NCBI RefSeq assembly: GCF_029227915.1
Contig: NC_079875.1
Coordinates: 14,319,001-14,383,000, forward strand
Reading direction: 5' to 3'
Source of the DNA: Hydractinia symbiolongicarpus
Lineage: Eukaryota > Cnidaria > Hydrozoa > Anthoathecata > Hydractiniidae
Length of the DNA stretch: 64,000 nt
Positions within the stretch are counted from its first letter, which is position 1; each line of letters opens with the position of its first letter. Shown here one piece after another: positions 50,217-58,079 of the stretch. The translations under genes were made by a program, and so were the position numbers. The notes beneath the pieces are model-generated. The model was given only the letters and a program-made list of their open reading frames with translations. It searched no databases and had not been told where the DNA came from.

Positions 50217-50256
50217 AATAGGAGCATTTTTTTGCCTTGACTTCAACTAAATAAAT

Positions 50257-50487
50257 ATGTCTTGTGTCGAAAAATTACGGGATGAGTTTGAAGGGGAGAT
50301 CCGGAAATTGGAGGAAACAATCGAGGACCTGGAGGAAACAATCGAGGACTTGGAAGTGAGACATGAGGAAATCGATCAGTCGCTGTATAAGATGTGGAAG
50401 AGGGATAAACACGACGATCGGATCGCTTTAATCGCCTGCGTCTCGTCGCTGGCTCTTACCATGATCCACTATATGATGAAATATTAA
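50257..50487 (+). CDS. Small coiled-coil membrane protein
   Basis: An intact 76-residue frame. Residues 5-45 form an acidic coiled coil with a direct 12-residue repeat (EETIEDLEETIEDLE). The C-terminus is hydrophobic (IALIACVSSLALTMIHYMM), so it is probably tail-anchored. It is the last plus-strand gene before the convergent integrase. Function unknown. Confidence 0.5.
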   Translation: MSCVEKLRDEFEGEIRKLEETIEDLEETIEDLEVRHEEIDQSLYKMWKRDKHDDRIALIACVSSLALTMIHYMMKY

Positions 50488-50510
50488 GACCGTTTTAAGT
50501 CATAAAATAG

Positions 50511-50529
50511 AGGTCGTTAATAACGACCT
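50511..50529 (+). terminator. Stem-loop after coiled-coil gene
   Basis: 9-bp perfect arms AGGTCGTTA / TAACGACCT around one A, 23 nt after the stop at 50487. Confidence 0.6.
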
Positions 50530-50602
50530 GTTGGAAAAGGGGCAGAGACACTCATGATATTGGGGAAGTATAAAATGTGGCTTGGCGACGCTATAAACTG
50601 AG

Positions 50603-50627
50603 CGGTTCGCCCGCGGCGGGTGAACCG
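50603..50627 (-). terminator. Stem-loop after integrase gene
   Basis: 12-bp arms CGGTTCGCCCGC / GCGGGTGAACCG with one G-T pair, 27 nt past the integrase stop (minus strand, 50655). Confidence 0.6.
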
Positions 50628-50654
50628 GTTAAATGGCCATCTGGCTCGAGAAAT

Positions 50655-51413
50655 TTACCATTCTTTAACATGCTCTGGTATTAGCATCAACTCCTCTGAC
50701 ACAAAGCTTCGATCAGGCCCATCTGCTAGATAGTACAGGAGACGTGTACCCGTCACAATACGATCGAGTCTATACGTCTTTTTACTCCACCAAGCGTCCG
50801 TTGCACGTCTTTTCGAATCACCGTGCTCTTCCCCTGACCGGAGGAGGTAAAGATAGAGACCGTCATCAGGTAGAGGCTTTTCTTCATGCTTTTCCTCACC
50901 TTGCGGCACCTCCTCAAGTTTGATCGCTTTCGAAGGTTTCATACTCTTTATCTCGACAGCCTTAGCCTCTAACAGATTTGTCACGTCCGACTTGAATTCC
51001 GAACCATTGTCGCACTGAAAAATCTTTGGATATCGGAGAGGTCCTGCCTTGTAAATATCCTTGAGCATGTCGGCGACCTCACTAGCCTTTTTCGTTCTCA
51101 GGGTCTAGCCACCTTATACCTATGAGGATGTATTTATAGGTGTTTCCATAGACTTTGTCATGGGGCATGTAGAGCAAGTCAAATTGGTGCATTTCATTCG
51201 GCTTTGTAATTGTGAAATGAGGGTAATTGATACGCTTGGGCTCTCGAATATTCCTGAGCCGGAGCAGTTGGCGAGAGAGCCAGTGAATAACTCTTTAAAA
51301 AGGCCAGCGAGTAATTTGATCGCTTTTCGACCAGTCCAGAGATGTTCTGGAGAGTAGTAGATACTGCTTAGTTTTTCCTCCTCTTCAGGGGTAACGATAT
51401 GTGCTTTAGACAT
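50655..51413 (-). pseudogene. Retroviral-type integrase (rve), broken and internally deleted
   Basis: The ATG at 51413 starts MSKAHIVTPEEEEKL with an N-terminal helix text (SIYYSPEHLWTGRKAIKLL). After frame changes the core continues with FDLLYMPHDKVYGNTY (first catalytic Asp), then in the frame 51068-50655 FQCDNGSEFKSD (second catalytic Asp). The third catalytic residue, a Glu expected some 35 residues on, is not visible; the text passes directly from EAKAVEIKS to MKPSKAIKL and a C-terminal SH3-like tail (GTRLLYYLADG). An internal deletion is inferred. At ~250 residues it is shorter than usual. Such integrases insert Polintons into host DNA; this one cannot. Confidence 0.75.
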
Positions 51414-51425
51414 TTATTAAATGTC
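51409..51425 (-). terminator. Stem-loop between minus-strand genes
   Basis: 8-bp perfect arms GACATTTA / TAAATGTC around one T, 11 nt past the stop at 51437 and overlapping the integrase ATG. Confidence 0.5.
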
Positions 51426-51436
51426 AAAAACGTCCC

Positions 51437-51835
51437 TTACATGTACTTGTACACTGCGAAACCCAAAAGAGCCAAGGATCCTACGATGAACGTAAGCTCG
51501 CCGTCTTGTTGCTGCTTGCTGGGGGTATAAAAGTCGGATAACTTCGGGGCTTTTTCGATCGTCGCTATGTAGTAGTCCCGCATCCCCTCATCAAACTCCT
51601 TCAGACTCTGCCCCGCAGCACGCTGTTCCTCACGTCTCTTGTTATATACATCGATCTTCGCTTTCCTCTCACGTACCCAAGCTGCTTGAGCTTCTTGTAA
51701 TTGTTCGATAGATTTATCGTGTTGTTTGCGCTCCTTTTCACCATGCCAAGATAGCTTGCTAAAAAGGAAATTAGACCCGCTAAACGCGATTGCGTTAATC
51801 GCTGCGCCCGCTACGAGTACACCAATAGTTGCCAT
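51437..51835 (-). CDS. Element protein with N- and C-terminal membrane segments
   Basis: An intact 132-residue frame. The N-terminus is hydrophobic (GVLVAGAAINAIAFSGSNFL). The middle is a charged helix (KERKQHDKSIEQLQEAQAAW) and the C-terminus is hydrophobic (TFIVGSLALLGFAVYKYM). It sits directly downstream of the capsid gene (7-nt gap), so a virion-associated role is plausible. No named family. Confidence 0.55.
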   Translation of the reverse strand: MATIGVLVAGAAINAIAFSGSNFLFSKLSWHGEKERKQHDKSIEQLQEAQAAWVRERKAKIDVYNKRREEQRAAGQSLKEFDEGMRDYYIATIEKAPKLSDFYTPSKQQQDGELTFIVGSLALLGFAVYKYM

Positions 51836-51842
51836 CTTTATT

Positions 51843-53116
51843 CTAATATTCTACAGAGTGGAAGCGCCCATTCAAGATCTTCAATCGCGCATCCTGGAGC
51901 AAGTACACATAGCAGCGGATATCCTCACTTGTATCGTCAGATTTCTTGGTATCTTTCTTGGTCATGTGAAGAGTGATGCCATCGCTAAGCATTTGAAAGG
52001 GTCTGCCAGAACCATGGAGACTGTGATCTGGACTACTGCGGAAATCAATGAAAAGGGCGTAGCGTTCAGTGAAGAACTGACCGATGGTCACTTTGCTATC
52101 GTGGGATCCGAAGAGTTCAACAATTTGCTCGAGATGATCTTTGGGGAGCATAGCATGCGAGTAGAGCTCATTGGGCTCACCTTCCACCGTGATCGCGATT
52201 TTCTCTATCTTTGGGTTGTAGAAGGTCTCGTTGGCTCCACTGTACGCCTTCACTTTTCCAGGGTCTACGAACAACAGTAAAACGCCCTTCAGAGACTTGG
52301 CAGGAGTGTCGATTTGAAGATTATAGCTGGTATCAGCTTTTTTCATTGTTATAACTTTGCTTCGAAGTACTCGTTCATAAGGCATCGCAAACTGTCTGTA
52401 TCTTGACGTAATAGCACTCGCGAGCTCCTCGTTCGTTACCTTATCAAGCAGATGTTGGTAATTTTATAAGTGCCATCAGCGAGCTTAGCTGCCGTGCTTC
52501 CAGAAGCTGCCGTACCTTCATCTTTGATGACTTGGTCAGATGGTGCGAAGTGCAGTACAAACCATAACCTGTCATGTACGCTTGCTTGATAGAAAGGCAA
52601 GTTTCTGGTAAGTTCGAACATCTTACCTATAGGGATGGCGAAAGTGTTCCCATAGGCTGCCACGATCACTTTTTCTTCATCATTTCCAACATGGTTACTG
52701 GCTTTGACTTGCAGAGCTCTGATGGTGCCGTCATTGGGATTGATGCCTTCTAGAATTAGATTGTTCTCACACTCAAATTTTGGGAGCCACAAGTCCCTAT
52801 ACAGGGCGAAGACATTGTAATCGCTGATGTTTTGCACTTCATGGCCGTTCAGGCTTATGCGAAGGTTTCGAACCAGGCCTTTGCCGTGTTGCTGATAATG
52901 GTGCGTTTTGTGTTGGTGCCAGTAAGCTCCAGGTCAAATAGGAGCTTGAGAGAGCCCGGGAAAATTACATCATCTTTACCTAAATTAGGAATATCCACGT
53001 ACAAATCTTTGGTTGATCGTGTTAGGGTTATGTGAGACCTTGACACGCTGTTTCTTGCCTTTCATGGCCCGCATTGTCTTTAATTCCTTGTTAGGATCTA
53101 ACTTCGTTCCGTGCAT
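51843..53116 (-). pseudogene. Probable major capsid protein (jelly-roll type), broken
   Basis: The minus-strand gene starts at ATG 53116 (MHGTKLDPNKEL). Frame pieces: 53116-~53040, 53046-52855, 52837-52436 and 52385-51843. Frame changes near 53040, 52850 and 52430 are inferred from continuous text. Visible features: DLYVDIPNLGKDDVIFPGSL early, ISDYNVFALYRDLWLP mid, PFYQASVHDRLWFVLHF and, near the end, HGSGRPFQMLSDGITL. Total about 424 residues. Size, position beside the integrase and the beta-rich NG-type text fit the double jelly-roll capsid proteins of metazoan Polintons. The identity is inferred, not proven. Confidence 0.6.
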
Positions 53117-53145
53117 TTATTAGTAGAGTTATAAAGCTTGAATAA

Positions 53146-53697
53146 ATGGCTGATATTTCAAGATACGAAGGAGACTTTAAAGGTATTCAGATGGATGATC
53201 TCGGGCCCCAGAATGTCCCTAGTGAACTCCTTGTGCCGCAGGGGTTCCGTGGGCTCGAAGACGTGCAGGGATCCAGCCCAGCGGGAGATACCACGACGGA
53301 ACAGCAGGGGATACACTTGACAGAATAACGAAATCTGTACTGGAGGAAGAGGTAAGTGCTTTCTACACACATATAAATAATCAAGACCTGGGACCTCTGA
53401 ATAAAACCCGGCTAGATATCAATATCACCAGGGGTAGCTGCTGGTGGAAGTACAGGCGGGAAAGGTTTTGTACGGAAACAGCTTGAAAGACTCGGGAGAT
53501 TTTTGAAGTACCTGGCAGGCAAAGCAGGTGCAGCTCTTCCTGGTATCATTGGCAGCGTGGTCTTGTTATTCTTCAGAGTTGCTGCAAGAGTCGTCGAATA
53601 TGTAGCAAAGCAGCTCTACCTGGCCATCGCAGGTGTTTTGGGTATTGTTGTTGCGTATGTGGGTAACAGGAGCAAGAGGGGTGGTAAGGATCGATGA
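53146..53697 (+). pseudogene. Membrane protein with Gly/Ala-rich C-terminus, frameshifted
   Basis: The ATG at 53146 opens MADISRYEGDFKGIQMDDLG. The frame ends at 53328, but a neighbouring frame continues with KSVLEEEVSAFYTHINNQDL, and a third from about 53430 with LAGKAGAALPGIIGSVVLLF and YLAIAGVLGIVVAYV, stop 53695. Two frame breaks (near 53318 and 53430) are inferred. About 183 residues with two C-terminal membrane segments. No family recognised. Confidence 0.5.
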
Positions 53698-53707
53698 GAG
53701 TCTAGTA

Positions 53708-53719
53708 TGTTGATCAACA
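53708..53719. terminator. Palindrome shared by convergent genes
   Basis: Perfect TGTTGATCAACA, 11 nt after the plus-strand stop (53697) and 9 nt past the minus-strand stop (53728). It resembles the hairpin at 56086. Confidence 0.55.
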
Positions 53720-53727
53720 CATTGGAC

Positions 53728-54829
53728 CTATTTCTTCATCCAGATGAAAGCGAGGATTAGCCCTACTCCCAACGTGATAACTGTGGCCTTGGTATTCTCA
53801 TTCTTGGTATTCTGAGTTGCATCGACTCCTGACGCAGTGTGCGACTCTAATCGGGGGAGGGTGGCACCCTCCCCTTTAATTTCTTCCCTTGGTGCTTGAT
53901 GTTTGGAACTCTGTGGTCTGGCAGCGTTAATCTGCGGGTTAACACCAATCAAGAAGTACTCCTTGCTGATGAGAATTTTATTCGTGAAATTCACGACACT
54001 CCCGATATCAAGGCCCATGTTGCTCGGAATCATGTAGACTCCATGAGCAACCGAGAAATCGACCTTGCTGCGCGCGTACTTTAGCACATTTTGGAATCGC
54101 CTTATTTCCTCACATGTATCACTAGGCCTTGTGATCAAGTCCTCAAATTTTGTCAAGTATAGACGCTGCACATCGATCGAACTACCTTGATTGCCAATGA
54201 TGTTGGAACTCGCGTTAGCTTGGCTCTGAAGTATGAGGTAAGCATAAAATCTTGCGCTTTGGGATAGGCGTTCAATACCTATACGAGTAAGGCCTTGACT
54301 TTTCTCAATGATCCATCGACTCCAAGAATCTTCATCGAAATAACTAGACCCGCTGCCGGGATAGTCTTTACGAATAGCTTGCCAGCTACTGAAGAGAGTC
54401 TCGTTCCTCCACTTTTGCTCGCTACTACTTACCCCAAATTCACGTGCTAATTGCAAGAACTTCTGCCTATTGAATGGGTTGTTGAGGCGTCGAAACCTAT
54501 CGAAACCCGGTAGAGACACTTCGAGATCTTGAAGTATTTTACGAATCTGGAAGTACACGTGGAAACGGCAAACGGAGCGAACAAGAGGTAGTAGCAAAAT
54601 TTAGCTGAGTGGACCAGAGACTGAAGGGGTGGCTTTGCCAGGTATTTAACACCGCACCAGAGTGGAACTCGTAGTCGACAAAGATGTTGGGGAATTTCAC
54701 CTTGAACGAGGACCCCTTCGCATCAATAACGATATCTTGCATTGAGAGATCATCACCCTTGAGTCTCTCGAGATAGCGCCCATGTGTAGGGACATACTTT
54801 GCTCTAGGGTTATACGAGTAAATGCTCAT
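53728..54829 (-). pseudogene. Element protein of ~365 aa with C-terminal membrane anchor, frameshifted
   Basis: The ATG at 54829 begins MSIYSYNPRAKYVPTHGRYL and runs to about 54600. The text then continues in another frame (CRFHVYFQIRKILQDLEVSL) to the stop at 53728. The body is rich in helix (LSQSARFYAYLILQSQANAS) and the last 20 residues are a membrane segment (VITLGVGLILAFIWMKK). A large late-type gene next to the capsid block; perhaps a minor virion protein. One frame break near 54600. Confidence 0.55.
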
Positions 54830-54845
54830 CTTTTCTTAAAGAAAC

Positions 54846-55416
54846 ATGAAGCAGCTGTATGTCACAGATATAGAGAACCCTACGATATTTGAGGACTACC
54901 TAGGCCAGGACACGAGGATAGCTCTGAAGTCGATCAGCATTCGACCTACGTGGCTGAACCTCTTCAGTAACAACGAGTTTGCCATCCGCAAGGCAGGACC
55001 CGATCAGACGGTTACCCGAACTGAGATCATGAATGGGTTGTGCAAGATCGAGGATTTAGCAAGTATCGTCAACAAGCAGGCGGAATGTAAGATTGAGCTT
55101 CTCGTACTCGGGAACGGACTCTGCAGGCTCCGTGTCAATGACGGGTACACGGTGGTGATTCATCGACAACTGCAAGAGCTCTTGGGCCTACCCTACGATC
55201 CCAGTAAAAAATACTATAAGAAGGGTGACTACGATTCATTCTATAGGACTGACGTATACCAGCGGCTGAGACTTGTTTGCCCTCAGTTAGATGAGGATGA
55301 TTGCCTGCTCTCTTAAAGATTTAACAGACAGGCTGGAGTTTATGCTCACGGATGAGCATCACCACGATAAGAATGTTTCGTTCGTGGGAATAACTATGCA
55401 CCTACTGATAGAATAG
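54846..55416 (+). CDS. Element protein, possible minor capsid component
   Basis: The ATG at 54846 gives an open frame of 156 residues to 55316 (MKQLYVTDIENPTIFEDYL, later LGLPYDPSKKYYKKGDYDSF). Just before the stop a one-base shift would continue with LKDLTDRLEFMLTDEHHHDK to TAG at 55414, so the true end may be 55416 and the gene lightly broken. It is divergent from the previous gene, with a 16-nt gap. The beta-rich text would fit a single jelly-roll penton, but that is only a guess. Confidence 0.5.
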
Positions 55417-55421
55417 AATAA

Positions 55422-56056
55422 ATGACATTGCTAAGCTTTATCCGAGCTTACCGAGTGCACCCCCGGAGGGTATGGAGGAGGATAGTTCACAAGTCCGCAG
55501 ACTTAATTAGATCGAAGAAGTGAAACAATATTTACGGGCTGAGATTAAAGAGCGGGACAAGCTCGCTAAAAAATTCAAGACGCATGGTACGTGGGTTAGA
55601 TACACGGATCACGGGTTACTATCGGTAATTGTGATAACTTCCGGCGTTGGCGTTGGCAGCATGCTATCCGGGATTGGTGTACCATTAGCCGTGGCTATGG
55701 GTGGAATTACGATTCCCGTAGGGTCTGGTCTGCAGAACGCTGGGAAGAGGCTAGATGTCAAGAGTAAGAAGCATGAGAGCATCACACTACTGGCGGAGAC
55801 CAAGTTGAACTCTATCGCGCCCTTGATCTCGAAAGCCGTGGAGGATGGTGTGATTAGCGATCACGAGTTCAGATTAATTATACAAGAGAAGCAAAATTAC
55901 ATGACGCTGAAGGAACAAGCCCGACAACAAACACGCAAAAACGTGGATTCTAATAATGAACGGGAGCGACAGCAGCTGATCGCACAAGGGCGTAAAGAGG
56001 GTAAACAGGAGTTGATAAAAAACTTTCAGTCTGTACAGTATGTCAGCGGTACTTAG
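55422..56056 (+). pseudogene. Glycine-rich membrane/coiled-coil protein, broken near start
   Basis: The ATG at 55422 overlaps a shift, after which the text IAKLYPSLPSAPPEGMEEDS leads to an in-frame TAG at about 55508. The long frame then gives VKQYLRAEIKERDKLAKKF, a hydrophobic Gly-rich segment (SGVGVGSMLSGIGVPLAVAM) and a charged helical tail, stop 56054. The product would be about 210 residues. A proline-rich N-terminus plus hairpin membrane segment is typical of late membrane proteins. No family recognised. Confidence 0.5.
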
Positions 56057-56085
56057 AGGAGCCACCAGCTTATTCATAGGTCTAA

Positions 56086-56101
56086 TGTGTTGAACAACAC
56101 A
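56086..56101. terminator. Stem-loop shared by convergent genes
   Basis: Arms TGTGTTG / CAACACA around AA, 29 nt after the plus stop (56056) and 5 nt from the minus stop (56106). The core is TGTTGAACAACA. Confidence 0.55.
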
Positions 56102-56105
56102 CCGC

Positions 56106-56378
56106 TTACTCGATCTCGAGCACTTCTCCGGTGTCTCGATCGATCACCAACTCAGCATCATATGCAACACGTCGCTGCTTTTCGGAGAGCTGTCTCGAGA
56201 GATTTTTCTGCCAAGCGATAGTACACCAAGGTTCGCAATAGGGACCGTCTGTCCGTGTAGAAGCGTCCTTGTACTTGACCTTACGGATTGCTTCGAGGAG
56301 TTCAGCTTTTTTCATAGTTGAATACTGACGGATCTTTAATGCTTTCGCTTCCTTTTTCAGTGCCTTAACGTCGCTCAT
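56106..56378 (-). CDS. SAP/HeH-like small protein at right end
   Basis: An intact 90-residue frame. Residues 1-32 (ALKKEAKALKIRQYSTMKKA, then ELLEAIRK) look like a SAP/HeH DNA-binding helix pair. The middle has CEPWC and the tail is acidic (VIDRDTGEVLEIE). A second SAP-like gene lies at the opposite end of the element (43593), so both may bind the element's termini or genome. Confidence 0.55.
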   Translation of the reverse strand: MSDVKALKKEAKALKIRQYSTMKKAELLEAIRKVKYKDASTRTDGPYCEPWCTIAWQKNLSRQLSEKQRRVAYDAELVIDRDTGEVLEIE

Positions 56379-56452
56379 GTTTGTTTCTATGGCTGAATAC
56401 CAACCATATAAACCTTTGCATCCACTACAACTCAGTGAGGCTCTGAGCGCTG

Positions 56453-56480
56453 ATCAGGTAAACCCGAAGGTTCACCTGAT
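56453..56480 (-). terminator. Stem-loop after minus-strand gene
   Basis: Arms ATCAGGTAAACC / GGTTCACCTGAT (11 of 12) around CGAA, 13 nt past the stop at 56494. Confidence 0.6.
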
Positions 56481-56493
56481 TGACTGTCGTTTC

Positions 56494-57258
56494 TTACTCG
56501 AGGTCTACAGAGTTATCGGATGGTAGAGAGTCAAAGTTGTCGGCTTCATCGTCCGAAAAATCTCTTTCATCCACATCAATCATCAGCGATTGCTTTGGTA
56601 TGTCGTGAGCCCCAGTGATTATCGCTTGTCGAATCTCAAAGCTCCTTTCTGGGATGGTGTTGGACGAAAGGTACACATCTCTGTATGTTATGGCTGCCAC
56701 CATGGAAAGCCTCTTTTCTTCATAATTCGCCGGATTTACTTGCTGTCGGTGCCTGTTGAAAAATGGCGTGGTTATCTTCCTGATGGGTTTGCCATCCTCG
56801 TACTTTGTGCTCTGCAGACAAAAGGTGGGAATTGATCTCTCCTTGATCGGGGCGTTATCCTAGATGTGCTTGATCATTGGGTGCTTGTAGTTCTTGGCGA
56901 GCTCACAGATCCGGGCGTCGATCATTTGCATGCACTTGATATGAGCGGCCTGCTTCGTATTTTCTGGGTCGATGATAAAGCACACTTTCCACTTGGCGGT
57001 CTCGTTATATTTTTGGATACCATAGCTGTTCTGCTTAGGAGCCTGGATGCAGAGGGATGTGATCTTGTCTTCCGACACCCTATATCCCACATAGATGCGC
57101 TTGAACTTGACTGAAAAGTCGACCATCGACGAGATCACGACCTTGTTCACATCGACTTCGGAAGGTTTCATGATTTTCGAGTCCACATTGAACAAGATGT
57201 TCGTGGTTGGTACTTCGATTCCGGAAAAGTTTAGTGTTTTGTTCATTTTGTCAGACAT
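56494..57258 (-). pseudogene. Element protein of ~254 aa with one in-frame stop
   Basis: The ATG at 57258 begins MSDKMNKTLNFSGIEVPTTN. The frame is open to a TAG at 56862-56860, and the same frame continues after it (DNAPIKERSIPTFC, later MVAAITYRDVYLSSNTIPER) to the stop at 56494. So a single nonsense change splits the gene. Text such as KMNKTLNFSG and FKRIYVGYRVSEDK is beta-like, perhaps a nucleic-acid-binding protein. The tail is very acidic (DVDERDFSDDEADNFD). Function unknown. Confidence 0.55.
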
Positions 57259-57286
57259 GTCTATTTTATTAGAGAAAAAAAAAACC

Positions 57287-57442
57287 TCAACTAGCATCAC
57301 ATGAACAGCTACCACCATTATACGTGATATACTCCTGGTAGCAGTACCAGCAAAGCAGTTTACCTTTTATGAAGAATCTCCGTCCACAGGAGCATCTGTC
57401 ATAGGTGTCGAGTACTCGTTCACACCCATCGCATTGTTCCAT
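57287..57442 (-). CDS. 51-aa zinc-ribbon-like protein
   Basis: The ATG at 57442 opens a short frame with four close cysteine pairs: CDGC at the start, CSC, CWYC in the middle and CSC near the end (MEQCDGCERVLDTYDRCSCG, LLCWYCYQEYITYNGGSC). The spacing suggests a small zinc ribbon. It lies between a stem-loop and the start of the following gene (29-nt gap), so a real gene is plausible. Function unknown. Confidence 0.45.
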   Translation of the reverse strand: MEQCDGCERVLDTYDRCSCGRRFFIKGKLLCWYCYQEYITYNGGSCSCDAS

Positions 57443-57443
57443 T

Positions 57444-57470
57444 TATCTTACAACCCTGGGTTGTAAGATA
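57444..57470 (-). terminator. Perfect stem-loop, 13-bp arms
   Basis: Arms TATCTTACAACCC / GGGTTGTAAGATA around one T, 57 nt past the stop at 57528 and directly before the zinc-ribbon ATG. Confidence 0.6.
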
Positions 57471-57527
57471 GTCAATGATCTCCATACCTTATACTAACTC
57501 TTACGAGGATCCCCGGGGAAACACGTC

Positions 57528-57847
57528 CTAGGATCTGAAATGCTCCGGGACATGCTTGAGCAGCCGGGAATATATGTCAATTGCCACGATGCACATTTCT
57601 TGTGTTTTGAAATGGTCCGGAACATATTTTAACAGGAAGGGATTATCTTGAACCACCCTGGTACACATTTCCTCGGTCTTGAAATGGTCCGGAATATACT
57701 CGAGCAGTACAGGATTTACTCCGACTGCCCTGGTACACATTTCCTGGTAATGTAATGGTCTGGAATATACTGCAGCCAGGGGTATTCTTGAACTACCCCG
57801 ATACACATTTCTTGGGTCCTGAAGGGATTCTTATGATGTCGACTCAT
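57528..57847 (-). pseudogene. DUF4116-like repeat protein, frameshifted
   Basis: The ATG at 57847 begins MSRHHKNPFRTQEMC. After one frame shift near 57750 the text shows about four repeats of roughly 23 residues of the type EMCTRAVGVNPVLLEYIPDH followed by FKT, ending EHFRS and stop at 57528. The pattern (C, A/V, L, YVPDHFKT) is that of DUF4116-type repeats, found in many giant-virus and protist proteins. It is the last gene before the right TIR. Confidence 0.5.
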
Positions 57848-57890
57848 ATTTATATTATATCCCGGCCTCAACTAGCAGTCACAACTCTAT

Positions 57891-58079
57891 GGACTTTCCC
57901 CTACTCAATTGCGCAATCTCTATTTTTTTTGATGTCAGCATTACTCCCGCTAGTCGCTATTGCGCATGCGTTGGATTTTATTGGAATCGGATTTGTTTTC
58001 GGATTTGTCGGAATTGGGATTTCGGGGAATTTCCCTTGTCGTCGTCGTCGAATGCGCTAGAACGAACATTTTCCTATCT
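57891..58079. repeat. Right terminal inverted repeat
   Basis: Reverse-complement partner of 43333-43528, ending TTTTCCTATCT. Confidence 0.93.

Larger units (their letters stand above)
43333..58079. mobile_element. Polinton/Maverick-like virus-like DNA transposon (degenerate)
   Basis: The 14.75-kb element is bounded by ~190-bp inverted repeats that start AGATAGG. It carries the defining Polinton set: protein-primed type family B DNA polymerase, retroviral-type integrase, FtsK/HerA-type packaging ATPase and a probable jelly-roll capsid protein. Many small proteins accompany them. No adenovirus-type protease was recognised. The G+C content is clearly higher than in the flanks. Most large ORFs carry frameshifts or stops, so this is a non-functional endogenous copy. 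Immediate flanks (TTTATT on the left, CTAATG on the right) do not form the 6-bp target duplication expected of Polintons. Genes occur in blocks on both strands, and stem-loops lie at many gene ends. Confidence 0.88.

Noticed and set aside
51726-52280. Plus-strand 184-codon ORF
   Set aside because: It is antisense to the capsid-like gene, which has the coherent text.
43333-58079. Adenovirus-type cysteine protease in the element
   Set aside because: It was looked for as an expected Polinton gene; no His/Asp/Cys motif context was recognised.
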